A program made the position numbers and the translations under genes. Shown piece by piece: positions 4,055 through 5,087 of a stretch of DNA of 5,087 bases. The stretch covers positions 1 through 5,087 of the forward strand of contig JAUWMS010000262.1 of assembly GCA_030613045.1 (NCBI GenBank), in the 5' to 3' direction. Origin of the DNA: Candidatus Latescibacterota bacterium. Its GTDB lineage: Bacteria; Latescibacterota; 4484-107. Every line of letters begins with the position of its first letter. Position 1 is the first letter of the stretch. Under the pieces are notes generated by a model, which saw only the letters and a list, made by a program, of their open reading frames with translations, did not search any database and had not been told where the DNA came from.

Positions 4055-5087
4055 TCAGTCTACCGTCGGAAGACAGCTCATCCGCAAACGGGCGCATCCC
4101 AATGGAATGAGCGTGATCTCCTCCTCCGGTTGATCGGACGGCACCGGACGGGCCTTCAGTTCCTCCACGGTCTCGTTTTCGAGACCCCATCCGGGAATCC
4201 GCTTCCCGCGCGCTTTGATCTCGATGGGCGCCGCTTCGACGGTCCACGGCTGATCCGCGACCGCTCCCTTTTCCAGCACCGCAAGCGAGGCGCCCGGATC
4301 GCCCCGGTCGATGATCAGACCGTAGTTCCACGGCGTGGTGGGAAACACCTCCCCTTCCGGCCACTCGTCCGTGCCTCCGCAGCGCTTCCACGCCTCTTCG
4401 ATCTTCACGGAGTAACTCAACGGTCCCCGATCCACAGTCACGCTGCCATTGCGCGGCCATTGGGTCAGAGCAACCTGCATCGGCATCTGAACGCGGATCG
4501 TGTCTCCATCGGACCAGGTGCGCTCGATGCGGAGATAGGTTCCGGGATCGGGCGCGGCGTCTATGGTTTGACCGTTCACGGAGACCTTGAATCCCCGGCA
4601 CCAGCGCGGCACGCGGAGATAGCGCGGGAACGCCACGGGATCGGAGGTCTCGAGGGTCATCGCGGCTCCGCCCTCGAAAGGGTAGTCCGTGTCCGTTCGG
4701 ATCGTCACGGTCGTTCCATCCCCGACCTGAGCGGTGACTTCGCACGCGCCATACAGCCAGGCCGCCAACCCATTGTCGGACGTGGCCTGCCAAAGATTCT
4801 GCACATACCACGGCCAGCCCATCGCCACGTTATGCTGACAGCACCGGTAGATGTGAGGAGAGTAGCAAATCTGGCGACCTTTGTTATAATATTCGTGCTG
4901 CTCCGAGGCGTCGAGCTGAGGCTGATTCGAGGCGGTGAGGTAGTGCAATCCCTTCCGGTCCGGCGTCTGAGAAGCGGGGAAATGATTCAACATCACGTCT
5001 TCGCATCGGTCGGCGTATTTGGGATCGCCGGTGATCCGCCCGAGGATGTAGAAGCTCTTGGCGAACTCAGTCATTCCGCAGGTCTCG
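4055..5087 (-). CDS. GH127/DUF1680 glycoside hydrolase, beta-L-arabinofuranosidase-like (5' partial)
   Basis: The frame is open from the right edge to TGA at 4055-4057, giving 343 visible residues. The ATG at 5072-5074 is internal, because the upstream codons encode E-T-C-G, the conserved ETC motif of the family. GH127 enzymes typically release beta-L-arabinofuranose from plant hydroxyproline-rich glycoproteins and related glycans, using a zinc-bound cysteine nucleophile. In Bifidobacterium HypBA1 the zinc ligands are Glu338, Cys340, Cys417 and Cys418. Here the equivalents are E1, C3, C82 and C83 (visible numbering, YRCCQHN), with almost the same spacing (81 against 79). The acid/base Glu would lie just outside the window. 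After about residue 110 come beta-sandwich segments (LRVPRWCRGFKVSVNGQ, LRIERTWSDGDTIRVQMP, VTVDRGPLSYSVKIEE) normal for DUF1680. The end, EEEITLIPLGCARLRMSCLP, is a natural C-terminus. Whether it is exported cannot be judged without the N-terminus. Substrate specificity within the family varies, so the arabinofuranosidase call is tentative. Confidence 0.9.
   Translation of the reverse strand, partial: ETCGMTEFAKSFYILGRITGDPKYADRCEDVMLNHFPASQTPDRKGLHYLTASNQPQLDASEQHEYYNKGRQICYSPHIYRCCQHNVAMGWPWYVQNLWQATSDNGLAAWLYGACEVTAQVGDGTTVTIRTDTDYPFEGGAAMTLETSDPVAFPRYLRVPRWCRGFKVSVNGQTIDAAPDPGTYLRIERTWSDGDTIRVQMPMQVALTQWPRNGSVTVDRGPLSYSVKIEEAWKRCGGTDEWPEGEVFPTTPWNYGLIIDRGDPGASLAVLEKGAVADQPWTVEAAPIEIKARGKRIPGWGLENETVEELKARPVPSDQPEEEITLIPLGCARLRMSCLPTVD

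Noticed and set aside
3777..4811. A 344-codon open frame on the minus strand overlapping the smpB and glycosidase genes
   Set aside because: It spans the gap and most of two well-recognised genes in another frame. Its product is Arg/Gly-rich and matches no family, as expected for a shadow frame in GC-rich codons.

Overview
The window reads as a chromosomal segment of an uncultured, GC-moderate Gram-negative bacterium. The first protein ends in a FlgD-like / type IX-sorting-like module with an N-H-P-N-P-F-N motif. Such modules are common on secreted proteins of the Fibrobacteres-Chlorobi-Bacteroidetes group and of neighbouring candidate phyla (for example Latescibacteria, Zixibacteria, KSB1, Poribacteria). 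The intergenic DNA is full of short palindromic and GC-rich repeats typical of such genomes. The phylum assignment is inference; no marker in the window fixes it.

Left half (plus strand). Positions 1-1310 hold the 3' part of a gene for an exported TIGR03790-family protein of unknown function, fused to a fibronectin-III-like domain and a FlgD/T9SS-like C-terminal module. A 278-bp leader with several small inverted repeats follows (1311-1588). Next comes a second secreted protein (1589-2452) with a clear signal peptide, a bacterial Ig-like domain and a very acidic C-terminal part. It ends at a strong intrinsic terminator (2477-2513).

Middle (2453-2854). This 402-bp convergent non-coding stretch contains the terminator, inverted TTTGATC words, two perfect 11-bp hairpins with a shared CGGGA core, a three-copy TCACTTTC tandem repeat, a GC-rich 9-bp-phased repeat and an 18-bp fragment of another dispersed repeat.

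Right half (minus strand). Read on the minus strand, the order is a GH127/DUF1680 beta-L-arabinofuranosidase-like glycosidase (5' end outside the window), smpB (trans-translation), and a dCMP/CMP-deaminase-family enzyme. The gaps are 108 and 117 bp, and each is largely filled by a palindromic dispersed repeat. The three genes are collinear but share no pathway, so they look like a housekeeping and polysaccharide-degradation patchwork rather than a functional operon.

I found no convincing defence system, mobile element with a transposase, CRISPR array, tRNA or rRNA. The most interesting material is non-coding: the repeat families that sit in every minus-strand gap, and the structured leader in front of the second secreted protein.
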